Positions 28,201 through 45,099 of a DNA stretch of 64,000 bases are shown one piece after another. A model generated the notes under the pieces. That model worked only from the letters and a program-made list of their open reading frames with translations, was not told the DNA's origin and made no database searches. Origin of the DNA: Citrus sinensis (taxonomy: Eukaryota; Streptophyta; Magnoliopsida; Sapindales; Rutaceae); NCBI RefSeq assembly GCF_022201045.2, contig NC_068558.1:32259501-32323500 (forward strand), read 5' to 3'. How positions within the stretch are numbered: the stretch's first letter is position 1; each line of letters begins with the position of its first letter. The translations under genes and the position numbers were made by a program.

Positions 28201-30918
28201 CCTTAAAAGAGACTGTGTCCCATATGGCTAACGTCTTATCCGCACCAATCGTAATTAGCTGCGGAGAACCTCCCATCACTCTAGAAAGTTCAACAGCCAC
28301 AACCCCACCATCATGTGCCTATTGGTATTGTATATAAAAATATAAAAAGAAAAAACGTCACTGGTAAAAGAGCCACAACAATTGCATAAAATACAATCTG
28401 CATTCATGAAGCCACAAGTACATGCACAGAAATAAATTTGTCCAAAGTACATTAACCAAAAGAGAACGCATCTCAGTAAAATATAAACCATTAACAATCT
28501 AGAATTATTCTTAAGTACAGAAAGAAAGGATATAAAATGCCAGGACAAGCATATTCAGAAAATGGAAAGCGTAGAAAATGGGATATTAATGAACGGTTAC
28601 CTTTAAACTTAGCTTGGGCACAAGTTCACGTGAATCCTGACCATGGTCTGCACTCCAGAGTATAAGTAAACCATCACTACCACCCGAAACAAGGAGCGCC
28701 TACAAAAGTACCCAAAAATAATCCCTTCAAACTTCCATTTTCATGACACATAGAATGATAGAAATGAAGCGCTTTATCATTTATGATATCATTATTTCTT
28801 TCAGTAAAATTTTATGTAATTTTTACAAGGATGCCTCAGCTTTTCAGGTACACATCTCTCTCATTGGTGCAGCCATTTATCTTAGAAAAAACAAAATGTC
28901 GGAAAGCCTCACCTCATACTGTTCTGATAACTCTAGCATATAGACCAAAAATAAACAAAGATTTCAAGCCTGACAGTAGATCCAAAAAGTGGAATATACA
29001 ATGAAAACTTGAAAAACTAAACATTACCTCACCAGACGAAGCCATGAAAGTCATCAAACAAGATATCGATCCTTTATGCCCTCCAGTATATCTTCGTACA
29101 AGCTGCAGAAGAATAAAACTTAACACAACTAACAATCAGAATTAGCACAACAGAGCAAAAACTTGACTGACCACAAACCTTCCACGATATCATTGATAGA
29201 ACCCTGATAACACCATCTGATGAACCAAAAGCAACAAGGGGAACATCACCAACAGCAGACCTAGAGAGGAACTCCATACTGCAATAAATGACCATAAAAT
29301 GAAAATATAATGAATAATATGTAACATGCGCTTTAAGAAGACATAGCAAAGCAGAAGATACAATTTAGGCAAACAAAATATCAGGAGTTTAACAAGTTAT
29401 AATTTCCATAATCACAAAGTGAACAACAGTTTGGCAGAAATATAATCTCTTTTGGCATCAACACACCTTTGGGTTATGCACACATTATAAATATTAAAAC
29501 TGATTACTCTTGATTTAAGGTTCCGGAGTTGCTTAAAAAGAAGAAGCTGAAATAATACCTATTTTTTTGTTCTCATTTCTTTCCATAACAAACCAAAAAT
29601 AAAGCTTTTGTGATAAAATGATATGCTAATAGTATGGTTTCCGCCAAAAACTAACCACCAATTTCAAGGCATCGCCTGGACAGAAAAATACACTACGCAA
29701 TAACATGTGTCAACTAAAGAATTTATATCTGCTGGATAATTTTGGCTGCACGATAGCACTGAAGGGTCATTACTATCATGCTAGTACAAATGACGATAAC
29801 CTTACGAATTTCGGAAACATCTTTCTAATGCGTTAAATAATTGATATTAGACAGATTATCCATTACAGAGGAAACTAGAACACCAAATTCATTTCCTTCA
29901 GAACAACATGAAAGCAAAAGAGCACATATCACAAATGTCAGTCGTTCAACACATTTGTCTCCCTCAAATTACAAGAATTAACAAACAGAAATAAGGTATA
30001 AGGGTTCTAAACAGCAACAAGTCCTAACACATATCAGAAAATCGTACAGCTATTATCTATAAATCTGCAGCCACAGCTGTGAGATTACATCCATTTTTCA
30101 ATTCAGAAAAAAGAAGGTACTTATTACAAAAGAACTAATCTCTGATAAAACAACAAATAAAATGAGTGAAAGTAATAAGTACTTGCCAGACAAGTGACTT
30201 GTTGTCAAGTTCCTGCTTGGGTATATCACGGCCACGCATTGTGACCAAGTCCAAAAATATGGCTTTGTTTACACAACAGATGACAAGAAAATGCCTTCCT
30301 TTAGTTGATGGAGGAGGAGAAGCAAAACCTGAAGTGACATTGCTGACAGCTGTGGGAGCCTCAGCAGCTGCAGCTCGATTGCGCCAAAGTTGCCAAAATC
30401 GTACATCGTCATCATAAAAGTTCACCTGCTTGACACTTGAACGACGAAACCATATGGACGCAAATCAGGTTTCTACAAACGCATATATATGAAAAAAGAA
30501 GAAGAAGAAGAAGAAATGAAGATGCAAATGCGAATGCAGGGATTCAATTAATTACCTGCCTCCTCGCATGGCTTCTGTTGGTTTTCCTTTGTGTTCTGAG
30601 AAATAAAATAAAAATAAAAACTGTTAAGAAAACTGGATCGAGCAATCAATTGGTTTAGTAATTCACTAATTAGTTACTTAAAGATGATTGATTATTCGAA
30701 CCTAATTCGCCTTCAGCGAGCTTCTCAAGCTTGGCTCCAACCAAGCGTCTTTGATCAACGCCACCGGCTTTGAGCTCATAAATTACTTGTCGATGCTCCC
30801 AATTCCAAACAGAGACGTGATCCGATGCATCGGCAGTGACTAGCCATGGATGCGTCGGATGTAACTGAATCTTCACTATTTTATCATTTGTTGGCCGGAA
30901 TGCTTTTAGCCGCAGCAT
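19225..30918 (-). CDS. TWD40-1: TWD40-1, WD40 subunit of the TPLATE complex
   Basis: TWD40-1 (At3g50590 in Arabidopsis) belongs to the eight-subunit TPLATE adaptor complex for clathrin-mediated endocytosis at the plasma membrane. Twenty exons sum to 4059 nt, 1352 residues: 30918-30702, 30595-30556, 30435-30187, 29278-29179, 29102-29028, 28699-28601, 28318-28202, 28088-27973, 27775-27676, 27456-27098, 26746-26416, 25156-24942, 24216-23998, 23448-23262, 22440-22190, 21292-21200, 21121-21020, 20772-20415, 20136-19999, 19917-19225. The N-terminus starts MLRLKAFRPTNDKIVKIQLH, with WD motifs VSVWNWEHR, LLILWSADHG and TLAIWDTVSF. An alanine-rich linker ([19 protein letters not shown]) precedes the second propeller, then an alpha-solenoid (ASRLGREHHDDLAQFMLGMG; EALKRLAAAGSVKGALQG) and a low-complexity P/T/E/Q tail. 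The third intron uses a GC donor. An ATG nine codons upstream is also in frame; the family favours MLRLKAF. Confidence 0.96.
19237..19335 (-). repeat. 33 bp in-frame repeat x 3 at the TWD40-1 C-terminus
   Basis: Three copies of an 11-residue unit, (Q/P)ET(N/T)VP(A/G)T.., occupy the last ~33 codons: PETNVPGTSAA, QETNVPATLPA, QETTVPATLPI. The DNA copies are about 85-90% alike by eye and stay in frame. Confidence 0.8.
19556..19669 (-). repeat. 39 bp in-frame repeat x 3 in the TWD40-1 tail
   Basis: Three 13-residue units of the form SQQQPGKPLA(V/I)EG lie side by side (the third reads SQQQPSEQLAVEA). The two better copies (19592-19630 and 19631-19669) differ at only a few bases, so expansion was recent. 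The segment is in the disordered tail after the solenoid. Confidence 0.85.
22665..22790 (-). mobile_element. tRNA-derived SINE in a TWD40-1 intron
   Basis: Read on the minus strand, the segment has a perfect pol III A box, TGGCTGAGTGG (22774-22764), followed after 32 bases by a B box-like TGTTCAAATCC (22731-22721). The A-box context (GCTGAGTGGTT) resembles tRNA-Ser/Leu. Near-identical 10-mers, AAGCATTCAG (22655-22664) and AAGCATTTAG (22791-22800), flank it as a likely target-site duplication. An A-run lies inside at about 22694-22703, not at the very 3' end. It lies in the intron between TWD40-1 exons 14 and 15, in the same orientation as the gene. Confidence 0.75.
23590..23632. repeat. GT/GC-rich dinucleotide microsatellite
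   Basis: An alternating (GT)n tract interrupted by GC steps sits in a TWD40-1 intron (TGTGTGTGCGTGCGTGCGCG then GTGTGTGTG). Purine-pyrimidine alternation makes it length-variable. Confidence 0.8.
25806..26240. repeat. Intronic direct duplication in TWD40-1, ~190 bp units
   Basis: The text from GTTAGTTGATTAA through AAATAAATCTAAGTCCTCTTAA to CAGATAATTGCCAGCATGATAAATAACAGA occurs at about 25806-25985 and again at 26058-26240, offset about 252 bases, with roughly 85% identity by eye. Both copies lie in the intron between exons 11 and 12. Confidence 0.85.
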
Positions 30919-31739
30919 TTTTTTCCTCTTTTCTTCTTCTCTCAAAGCTCCAAAGAGCTTCTAAGAAAATTCTAAGCTACGAATTTTTCACTTCTTATTT
31001 TTCTTCTACCATCAATCCATCATTAATCTCTCATTTCCAAAGAATTCTGAAAACGGAAGCTTTGCAATTCCAGATCTGCTTCCTAACGGTGTCGTTTACC
31101 TTGATGGTTAGTACTCCCGGCGCGGATTAAATGACTGTTCCCAATATTTTGTTTATTTAGTTCCTGTATAAAGTACTTGACGAGACTATTATAATTTTAT
31201 TTTTATTTTTATTTTTTTACTTTTATCATAATACCTTTATAATTATATTCTTAAAAATATTAATAAAAAATTTATTAAATTAGACTTAAAAGTAATATAA
31301 TTATTATAAAATTACTGTAAAAAATTAAATATTATTCTAAATTAGCTGTATAAATTTATTTATAAATAATAATAATAAGATTGTTACAACGGTATGAAAA
31401 ATATCAATTATTCATATTGATATTTATTTTTTAATTTATTAATAAATATTAATTATCTAATTTGTTAATTAAATTTATATAAATTAAAAAATTAAAGTAA
31501 AAAATATTGTTCCAAAGAATTATTATAAAAGTAAGAAAAAATAAAAGGTAACTTTATAATATACTTAATAATAAAGATATTTTAAGTTATCTTTTAAAAT
31601 ATATGCACTAAATAAGGATTTTAATTAAAATATACAGATTAAACCAATATTTATACATTAATTAAACTAAGCAGCGGACCAAAGGTAATATAGCAATTAG
31701 CATTATACTCTACACACACTCGGTCCATTTGGCAGTTGG
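30919..31739. other. TWD40-1 upstream region and AT-rich intergenic DNA
   Basis: The first ~200 bases are the TWD40-1 5' UTR and promoter (minus strand). 31180-31670 is very AT-rich (long runs of A/T words such as TTTATTTTTATTTTTATT), with hints of imperfect inverted repeats that I cannot delimit. No coding region seen. Confidence 0.5.
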
Positions 31740-31959
31740 TGGGCCTAATACGGATCCAATAGGCCATTTCCCAACAAGCCCAAAATAAAAGGCACCTCCG
31801 AGATGAAGCCCCTGAACACTGAAGTCAAGACAGGTCGGCGCTAAATGCTGACTGTCGTTTCATATATAAAATGCGGTTAGTTGAGACGCGAGGGGCTTGA
31901 AAGGGTTTTTAGTTTTTCGTCTTCGTGTGTAGAGAACATTTGGTTGCAGCTTCAACAAG
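31740..31959 (+). promoter_or_regulatory. MAP2B core promoter and leader exon
   Basis: TGGGCC at 31740-31745 and AGCCCA (TGGGCT reversed) at 31777-31782 are site II elements. A TATA-like CATATATAAAATG lies at about 31861-31873, so transcription should start near 31895. The leader exon ends TCAACAAG|GTAAGC at 31959/31960, and the leader intron ends ATATAG at 32197, directly before the ATG. Confidence 0.6.
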
Positions 31960-32197
31960 GTAAGCATAGCTTTACTAATTATAATTTTTTTATTTTTCCT
32001 TTTTAAACAGATTATTGATCATCAAAATTTTTTTTTTGTATATTAGTCAGTTCGAGTTGATTCTTATTCATTATCTGTGAACAAAATTCGATATTATGAA
32101 ATTATTTGTGCATTGCTTTCCGAAAAAACAAATTGATGGTTACTTGCAATTAAGTGAATTTGACTTTACTAATGTTCTGAATCTGGTTTATATATAG

Positions 32198-37429
<5,232 letters not shown>

Positions 37430-38097
37430 AGTGGATGATATTAAAATTTTGTCAATAACTTATCTGCACGATTGCTGTACACCTTTTACCGTTTGGACTG
37501 TAAAATTTTCTGTTTGAAACCTCTTATTTGAGTGGAAGTGACGACGATGTTAGCTTCTCTTAGCTTAATGGTTTATAGCTTGAGGCAGAGCCAGGAGTAG
37601 ATCAGTGTTTACTACCTATGTGATTATGCTGGTCGGCAGAGGTTTTGTTCTCTTGGTAATGATTCAATAAAATTTATTCACAACATTTTATGGCGCAGGT
37701 TTTTAACGAATCTATTAAGTCACATGTGTATTTCTAGTTGCAACTATTTTACTACTATCTTTCTAACTAATTTGTGACGAACAACTGAACAAGGCTTCGG
37801 GTTATGAACATAAATATCACTTAGATACCAATCGAAACAAAGCCTGCTTTATTGTTGAGGTACCTGTTGGAATCGTCGCATAATAATTGAGCCTCAAGTT
37901 ATTATAATTCACAAGATAACTTTAAAAAATCGCATTACTTCCAATAGATCCCAAGCTTGATTCATAAGCCGGAGTGGCAATCTTAATTAAGCACGTCATC
38001 CACAGGCGGAGCCCATAAGGCCATAACTACCGAGATTGCATTTGAGCAAAAGTCATCACCGTTTCTGACTGAACTTATAGCTACGGCAACGACGACA
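37430..38097. other. MAP2B 3' UTR and promoter of the OB-fold gene
   Basis: About 670 bases separate two genes in the same direction. The first ~250 bases read as the MAP2B 3' UTR, including an AATAAA at 37668. The rest should hold the promoter of the next gene; no clear TATA box was seen. Confidence 0.5.
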
Positions 38098-40011
38098 ATG
38101 GCTGTTACTGTTAGCGCCAGCATTTTGAAAAGCAGCAGTGCTCGCGTGCACATGCTTCTTTCCTCCTTCTCTCCTGCTGCTTCTTTCAGAACTCCTCCTC
38201 AACTTCCCCTTTTGCGCTCATCACCAATAACAACCATCACAAGAACTGACAGAGCCCTCCTCCTCCTCCGCCCTCATCATCCCAAAACGTCATCGTTTTG
38301 CACTTCTCCAATCACCAACGCCAACGCAGAAACCACCACCACATCTGAATCACTGCCACGACCAGCAGTGGAGGACAATAGTGTGAACGTAAAGGATGCA
38401 GCTAACATGCTCGACATAAGGGTTGGGAGAATAATCAAAGCGTGGAGACACGAGGAGGCGGACTCCCTTTACGTTGAGGAAGTTGACGTGGGCGAGGCTG
38501 AGCCGAGGATTATATGCAGTGGGCTTGTTAAGTACGTTCCCCTTGAGTTTTTGCAGGATAGGAGTGTCGTCGTGCTTGCTAATTTGAAGCCCAGGAACAT
38601 GAGAGGTGTAAAGTCTCATGGTATGCTCTTGGCTGCCTCCGATGCTGCCCATGAAAATGTTGAGCTTCTTGAGCCGCCTCAAGGTTCTGTCCCTGGTGAA
38701 AGGATCTGGTTTGGCTCCCAAGAGGATAAAGAAAATCAACCTGCTCCTGCCTCGCCCAATCAGGTTTTGATCAACTTCTCTGCAATGAAGCATTCTTTTC
38801 TATAATTAGTTTAAACATTGCGTCAATGGAAAAGAAACTGAATTCCTGGAGATTTTATTTTTATCAGTGGAACCAACTAGCTCCTGTTAGCGACATTATC
38901 GTTGAGAATTGATTTTGGGCTAAGTATATAAAGCTCAGGCATAACTCTGCATGACTCTAGAGCTAACTTTTGAGTATGTGTTATTCCCATAAGCTTATAT
39001 ATGATATTATAGCTAAACTCATGCATGTTCTTACCATGTGAGAAGAACTAGGTAAATAAAAACTTCCCGGCATGTGAAGGAATGTTAGGGACATTATGCA
39101 AGTAACAAGGGTCTGGCAAAAAGACTAGCTTGCATGAAACGTGATGTTAGTGATATTATCCACAGGACAAGGACTAGGCAACAAGTTTAGCTAATGTGTG
39201 ATTGGTTGTTAAGGTAGGGACATTTTCCACTTGAAATCAATTTAAGCATTCTAATTGTGGGTGATATTGTCTTTGCATGCCCTTAATTATATTGTTCATA
39301 CCAATGGAAACTTTCTTTGGCATACATTCTACTAGTATTATAATCCTATATATGAATGTCTTGCCTTTTTAACTCTTTTTGCTCCATTGGTTAGAAGCAC
39401 ATGAGAGTTTTTGTCAAATTTTTGTTGTTTCATACCCTTGCGGCCTCAAGGATGAATGAAGTGTGTACCAAATTCATTTTATAGACTAGGAAATTTCAGG
39501 TTACTTTGACTTATGAAAGTGGAATCTCAGTATTGTAACTAGCATATAGTTTAGACTGTTCCACAAGATAAACCTCTTACATGAAAGTCAGACTATTTTT
39601 TTCAGACACTAATCTTTTTGTCAATTATATTGGACGTTGGAACCACATTATGTTAAATGCCTGTGGGACTCTGGTTTTCACATTGGAATAATTTGTGTCT
39701 TGCCTCGTTAAACAGAAAAAAGATTGGCATATGAGTAGAGATGATTGGCCACAGGGTGCATTATTTATGTGTATTAAGAGTTTAATGTTTTTGTCATTTT
39801 TTTTTTAATCACGTAGCAGATGATTCTGTTAGAGTTGCTTTTCATTCTCCTGTTATATGTTTTGCAGGTTCAGAAGAAAAAGATTTGGGAATTGGTTCAG
39901 CCTCATCTCAAGACAGATGCTTCTTTGGTTGCTATGCTTGGAGAGCATTTAATGCAGACTTCTGCTGGTGCGGTGATGAGCAGATCTCTGAAGAATGCAA
40001 ATATCTCTTAA
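38098..40011 (+). CDS. OB-fold tRNA-binding domain protein (EMAPII/Arc1p-like), organellar
   Basis: Two exons (38098-38763, 39868-40011) encode 269 residues. The first ~75 are rich in Ser, Ala, Arg and Pro with few acids (MAVTVSASILKSSSARVHML…), typical of a plastid or mitochondrial transit peptide. The core (from VKDAANMLDIRVGRIIKAWR through IICSGLVKYVPLEF, VVVLANLKPRNMRGVKSHGM to LLAASD) is a tRNA_bind OB-fold like that of EMAPII, Arc1p and methionyl-tRNA synthetase C-termini. The second exon adds WELVQPHLKTDASLVAMLGE. In the family this fold binds tRNA or acts as a synthetase cofactor; the role here is inferred. Arabidopsis At3g59980 looks like the counterpart. A 1.1 kb intron carries local repeats. 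Confidence 0.88.
39060..39235 (+). repeat. Degenerate ~60 bp tandem repeat in the OB-fold gene intron
   Basis: About three diverged copies of a unit containing 'CATG..GAA.GATGTTAG.GA.ATTAT..A..AACAAGG.CT.GGCAA' follow one another (see GTTAGGGACATTATGCAAG, GTTAGTGATATTATCCACA, GGTAGGGACATTTTCCAC). Confidence 0.55.
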
Positions 40012-40663
40012 CCCAACTAGGAACTTGTTTCCACTCGGTCTTGTACGGCTCCCTGGTACCCCGAACTCCTGGGTTCCATATGATTTTTTTCCTTTTTTTT
40101 TTTTTTTTTGAACTTCAGACAGAAGGGATCCAGCCTTAATTTTAGGTTGCTCCAATTCTAAGCAAACATTTTTTTCACCGTCATCATGAAACATGATTTT
40201 GTTGGCTTAGTTGTACATTTTGCTTCAATTCCTGATATTTATATATGGGCTCTACTTGGAATCAGAGTACTCAGCAAAACACTCGAAAGCCACACTATGC
40301 CTCACACTAAAAGCACATATTATCTACTGCTGCACATTTTCCGAAAGGCAGAAAAACAAAGATTCACTTTATTGGAATTAAATATATTTAGGTAACGCTA
40401 CAATTTTCAGATTGCAACTTCCATTGACAAATGATTAGGAGCGATTCAATAGAATGAAAGCTGCCAATTTAATTTGCATGGAGCATCAGGGAGGTATCAA
40501 AATCCCTATCATCTTATTAATACAATCAGTAAGCTTGTAATTTTGGATAAATTTCAATTGAAATTAACTTGAGAGAAGGCAACACTTCAAATGGCTTCAG
40601 TGAGGGTACAAGATGACCATTGATGAAATCAGGTTGTAATTCCATGGAGTACAGCAGCTTAAC
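40012..40663. other. Convergent 3' ends of the OB-fold gene and MTHFR
   Basis: Some 650 bases hold the 3' UTRs of two convergent genes. A T-run at about 40085-40110 and an AATAAA-rich tail are the only visible features; no further gene. Confidence 0.6.
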
Positions 40664-43600
40664 CTAGAGATCGGCAAAAACAGCAAAAAGATCCCCATTG
40701 ATGTAATCATTATCCACCAAGCTGACCAAATAATAGCTGCTCTGCACCTGCAAGTTTAACAAGAGATTTAGGGTTACTGAAATGAATCCTAGTCTCAATT
40801 GCTGCACAAGTGACTCTTTAGTGAATAAGAAGAGATTCTGCAACTGCAAATATTAATAAAGAGAGCCAACCTCTTCAAGCAATTTTCTTGATGAGTCTCC
40901 CTCAGGGTACAATGAAGCCCATGATCTTGACCAAATTTCAAATGCCTCATCCTTCCACACCTTGAAGCTGGCAGGGTCAACAACAGTCGGTTGGATAATC
41001 TCCTTGGCTCGGAAGACCCCCCAAGTTACGGCATTCACATCAGTTTGATTAACATTGGCTTTCCAGTTTCCTTCTTTGTTGACAGCCATGAAGCTTATGA
41101 ATGGAAGAGCTTTGCTTTTGTCAACAAGTGCAGTCAACTTCTCTGGTGAGCAGAAAAACTCTAGATATGCTTTCTGATAAACATATCCTCCTGGCCCACC
41201 CCAACCTGCAAATACACGAGTCAAAGATGTTAATAAAGTCCTCTCATGATGGAACATGGAACATTTGGCAAACTAAAAGCTATAGTCAATTCACTTCTAA
41301 CTCAAGTCTCACCAAAGTGTAAAAAGTCACAGAAAAATTTAAGATTGACAGGATATATCAATGTGTCACTCCTTTTTAATACCCTAACATTCATTCAAAA
41401 ATTTTCTACTTACCAACAGAAGATGAATCGGATCTTTCACCATTGACTGCCGGCTGGCTGTTGATAGTGAGGAAACCTTTCACATTGATCTTTCCAAGCT
41501 GTTCATTTATGATTTTGGTCTCTGGCTGAAGCCCGTCTAACTCTGACCAAGGACTGCTTCTCAATTTCCCAAGGCAGTAATTCTTAAATTTCTGATAAGC
41601 AACAATTCCATCGGAAATATATTAACATTTGTAGTTGTAATTATTTGATTAGGAAGAAAAGAATTCATCTCAGATGGAAACTTTACTTCATAGATATCTT
41701 CAACACTTTTCAAGGGGACAGCCCATTCTTCATGAAGTTTCTTGTCACGTGAACGAGGCCGCATAAACTGTTAAAAAAAAAACATGTCTAGGGTCATGCA
41801 TGGCGAATTGCAATGTTTGATAGAGATAACAACAGGAAGAATGACTCTCAACTCAGTAGCAGTTCAAAGCAATAATTCAGCATAACAAACAAATGAAGAT
41901 AACAAAGACTTCTAGCCATATCTGTTTTGCATCTCTGTTAAGTATAGTTTTCAATTATCACTGAAAAGTTCATCTCTAGGGTCATGCATGGCATATTGCA
42001 ATGTTCGACGGAGATAACACGAGGGAGAGTGCCTCTCAACTATGTAGCAGTTCAAAAGCATTAATAAACAAACGATGATAACATAGACTATTTGCAATAT
42101 TTGATTCGAATTTCAGTTAAGCATTAGTTTCCAATATCACTGAAAAGTTTTAGAATTTAACATAACAATTGGAAAAACAAGATATGAAGTTCAATTATCA
42201 TGTGTACCTGATGGTCAGATAAAGCACCATATGATGGGTTACGAGAATCACCCCATCGTCCACGTGGATACTGGTCCCAACCAACTGTCCTTGATAAGTA
42301 GCTCTTTGGACGATTAGCCCTACAATCATATCAATAATCAGGTTATAGAAAACCACATTGCACTTTTAATAATCAACTGAATACTGGTCCAAATGTTACA
42401 TTTTCATTTCTATTTCATACCAAAATATTGGACGAACATCTTCCTTAACGCGGAAAACATTAGTAGGGGGTCTCCAGGGTAAGGATCTGGAAATTTTGGA
42501 CTCTTCAATCAAACCAAGATTCTGCAAATGTATGTCTATCATTAGGAACACCAAGCTTTAGTGATAAGTACTAATCACAAACAACACCATAACAATCCCA
42601 ATAAGGATACCAATAATATAGCTAATGCAGATTTCTCCATGTTTAGAGTATAAAGATGCAGAGTCTTAATCCCATGAGCTAAAATTTTCTTGCACATTTC
42701 AGCTCCAAGGTGAATTCCATAGGCTTTAACAGCTTCTTCATTGTCCTTTATAGGCTCCAAGGCAGCAGTAATCTCAGCTGGTATCTAAAATACATGTCAT
42801 TAAATTCCAACCTAATGTTAATATAAACAGCAGAACCACCAAAACCATGTTAACATAATGTTATTTGCAGTTAACAACATACCTTTGTTTTGCAAAAGCC
42901 AGTCATGCGCAAGAAACCCTTATAGTTATTAATGGGCATAATTCCAGGAACAATGGGGCAGGTAATTCCAATTTGGCGACAGTCATTCACAAACTTAAGA
43001 AACATGTCAGTATCATAGAATAGTTGAGTGATAATTAGATCTGCACCAGCATCCACCTACAAAATAAGTTGACCATCAGCACAATCCATCCGTTGTTATA
43101 TTAATGACAAACAACATAAATCACCAATTTTCTATTTTCATCAGCTGTTAATTAAGATTTTAATGTTTTGATCACGCAAAGTATACGACAAAGCATTACA
43201 AGAAATACACATTAGAGAGACCTTTTTCTTCAGATAAAGAAGATCACTTTGATATGATTCATTACTGGCCACGCCATCAGGTCCAATGGTATCCGGATGT
43301 CCCTCTGAGCATAAATGTAAACAAAAATCACTACTATGGAAACAAAAAAAAAAGTACTCCTTCATCACTACTACAACAACAAAAGTAAAGAAAATAATAA
43401 ATACCTGGGTAACCAGCAACTGTGATGCCAAAGTAATCACCATAAGCAGACCTAATATGTTTCACCTGCAACAACCCTCACTCATATTAACACACATCAA
43501 AACATTATGCATTACTGGCAAAATATTGCTAATCCAAACAACTCGGCCACGAGTTCAGACAAACTTTCAGTATTCTCAACACAAATCATATATATTTAGT

Positions 43601-45099
43601 CCATTCTACAGGATATGTGAGCACTATTTACTTGTTCGTGAACAAAAACTCACATACATTTATATATATGACAAAGCAATTCTCTGGTACCATTTTAATC
43701 AAGTGCTATAAAAGAGCTCTTTTTTTTTTTTTTTGTCCTTCAGCACAACAGAACAGAGGACTCATATTTTAAATGATATAATTTACCAAAAAAATTATCA
43801 TTAATTATTTTCAGATTTACTGTTTCCAAATTATGTTTTCAAACTCAAAAAATCTGAAAAACAACATAACCCGCGCCCTGCTTCTTCAGTGAAGTAATAC
43901 TACATACAAGTGACATGACCGATAATTGCTAATTTAGTCCCTGCCATTTGAGCCAATCCAATTACCCAATTAGTACATTAATTATCAAAAATTACCCAAA
44001 ACACCAGTCGTCCTTCCGGAGCCAGAGCAATCGGATCTAAATTTTCAATGATGAAATATTGTTTCTATGTGATATAACTTGAAATTCAAACAAATTTGAC
44101 ATCCAACGCGTGAAAATAATTAAGTTAATTCAAACAGAAAAAAAATACAACAAGGATCTTTCAGAGTAATTTTAAATATTAGAGAGACAAACCATGTAAT
44201 TGGCTCAAACTATAGGGACTAAAGTAACATTTACTAGTGAAAGGACATATCTTACTCTAATTTTTCTTTCTCACCATTGTAATCATCATCTTCCTTTTGA
44301 ATTTGTTTCTAAAATACAGAGACTAGCTGAATAATTAGTTCAAATTGTAGACAAAAAAATTAACATTTAACCACAATATGGCATCTCTGAACTCTCATAT
44401 CTTTTCCATTTTCACTTTTGTAATCATCTTCTTCAGTTAACTACACTTTTAATCATCATTTATAGTTTGATAGGTGAAAATAGATTTTAACGAAAACGTA
44501 TATACAACAGGCATATTTTTAAGTAGTTTTTAAAAATATAGAGACTTACTGAATAATTAGTTTAAACTATAGGGACTAAATTAGCATTCGACCATAATAC
44601 GGCATTCTGAACCCTCATAACTTTTTCTTTCATTTTCACTGTTCTAATCAAATCAGAATGAGCGTGTTTACCACCAAGTAGTGCTACGATTACTTACGAG
44701 ATCAAGAGCGCAGGCGAAGCCACCCTGGATCTGAACGAACTTATCCTGACCGTGAGGAGGATCGCCGCGAAGAGCGAGAACGTTCTGTATGCCGTTGGAC
44801 TTAATAGTCTGAAGAGCGTGATCGATCTTCTCGACGGGCATGTTCGTGCACGTCAAATGCATCATCGTCTCGACGCATATCGTGTTCTGCATCCTGTTCG
44901 CGATGTCAAGCGTGAGATCGGCCGTGGAGCCACCCGCCCCCCAAGTGATGTCGCAGAATGCCGGGTTGTGGGCCACCATACGGTCCATCCGCTCGAACAA
45001 GTTCTCGACGCCATCTTCCGTCTTCGGCGGGAAGAATTCGAAGGAGAAGACGACCTTGTCGGAGGCTACTTTCTCTTGAATCTTGTCTATTACCTTCAT
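40664..45099 (-). CDS. MTHFR: Methylenetetrahydrofolate reductase
   Basis: This enzyme reduces 5,10-methylene-THF to 5-methyl-THF with FAD, feeding methionine synthesis in the cytosol; plant forms use NADH. Eleven exons (45099-44698, 43465-43405, 43304-43222, 43056-42883, 42784-42611, 42521-42421, 42319-42208, 41767-41687, 41591-41414, 41205-40871, 40747-40664) give 594 residues, the plant length. The N-terminal TIM barrel shows [53 protein letters not shown] and [10 protein letters not shown]. The C-terminal domain of eukaryotic MTHFR follows, with [30 protein letters not shown] and a short last exon ending [11 protein letters not shown]. Exon 1 is GC-rich compared with the rest. All introns are GT-AG. 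It is the likely counterpart of Arabidopsis At3g59970. Confidence 0.97.
41787..42150. repeat. Intronic tandem duplication in MTHFR, 188 bp offset
   Basis: TCTAGGGTCATGCATGGC starts both copies (41787 and 41975), and both continue through TTGCAATGTT, GAGATAACA, CTCTCAACT, GTAGCAGTTCAAA to ATCACTGAAAAGTT. The two run nearly end to end in the intron between exons 7 and 8, with roughly 80-85% identity by eye. Confidence 0.85.
43920..44235. repeat. Inverted repeat pair in MTHFR intron 1 (MITE-like)
   Basis: TGCTAATTTAGTCCCTGCCATTTGAGCCAAT at the left (about 43927-43957) is the rough reverse complement of ATTGGCTCAAACTATAGGGACTAAAGTAACA at the right (about 44200-44230). Such 'TAGTCCCT' tips are common in plant MITEs. 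The target duplication was not resolved. Confidence 0.5.
44310..44640. repeat. Direct repeat pair (~105 bp) in MTHFR intron 1
   Basis: AAATACAGAGACTAGCTGAATAATTAG… at about 44313-44418 and AAATATAGAGACTTACTGAATAATTAG… at about 44533-44638 match along ~105 bases, through AACATTT/AGCATTC…CCA.AATA.GGCAT.…CTGAAC.CTCATA.CTTTT. Confidence 0.7.

Noticed and set aside
38350-38793. A 147-codon frame opposite the OB-fold gene
   Set aside because: Antisense shadow of a real exon; the sense frame gives a clear tRNA_bind domain.
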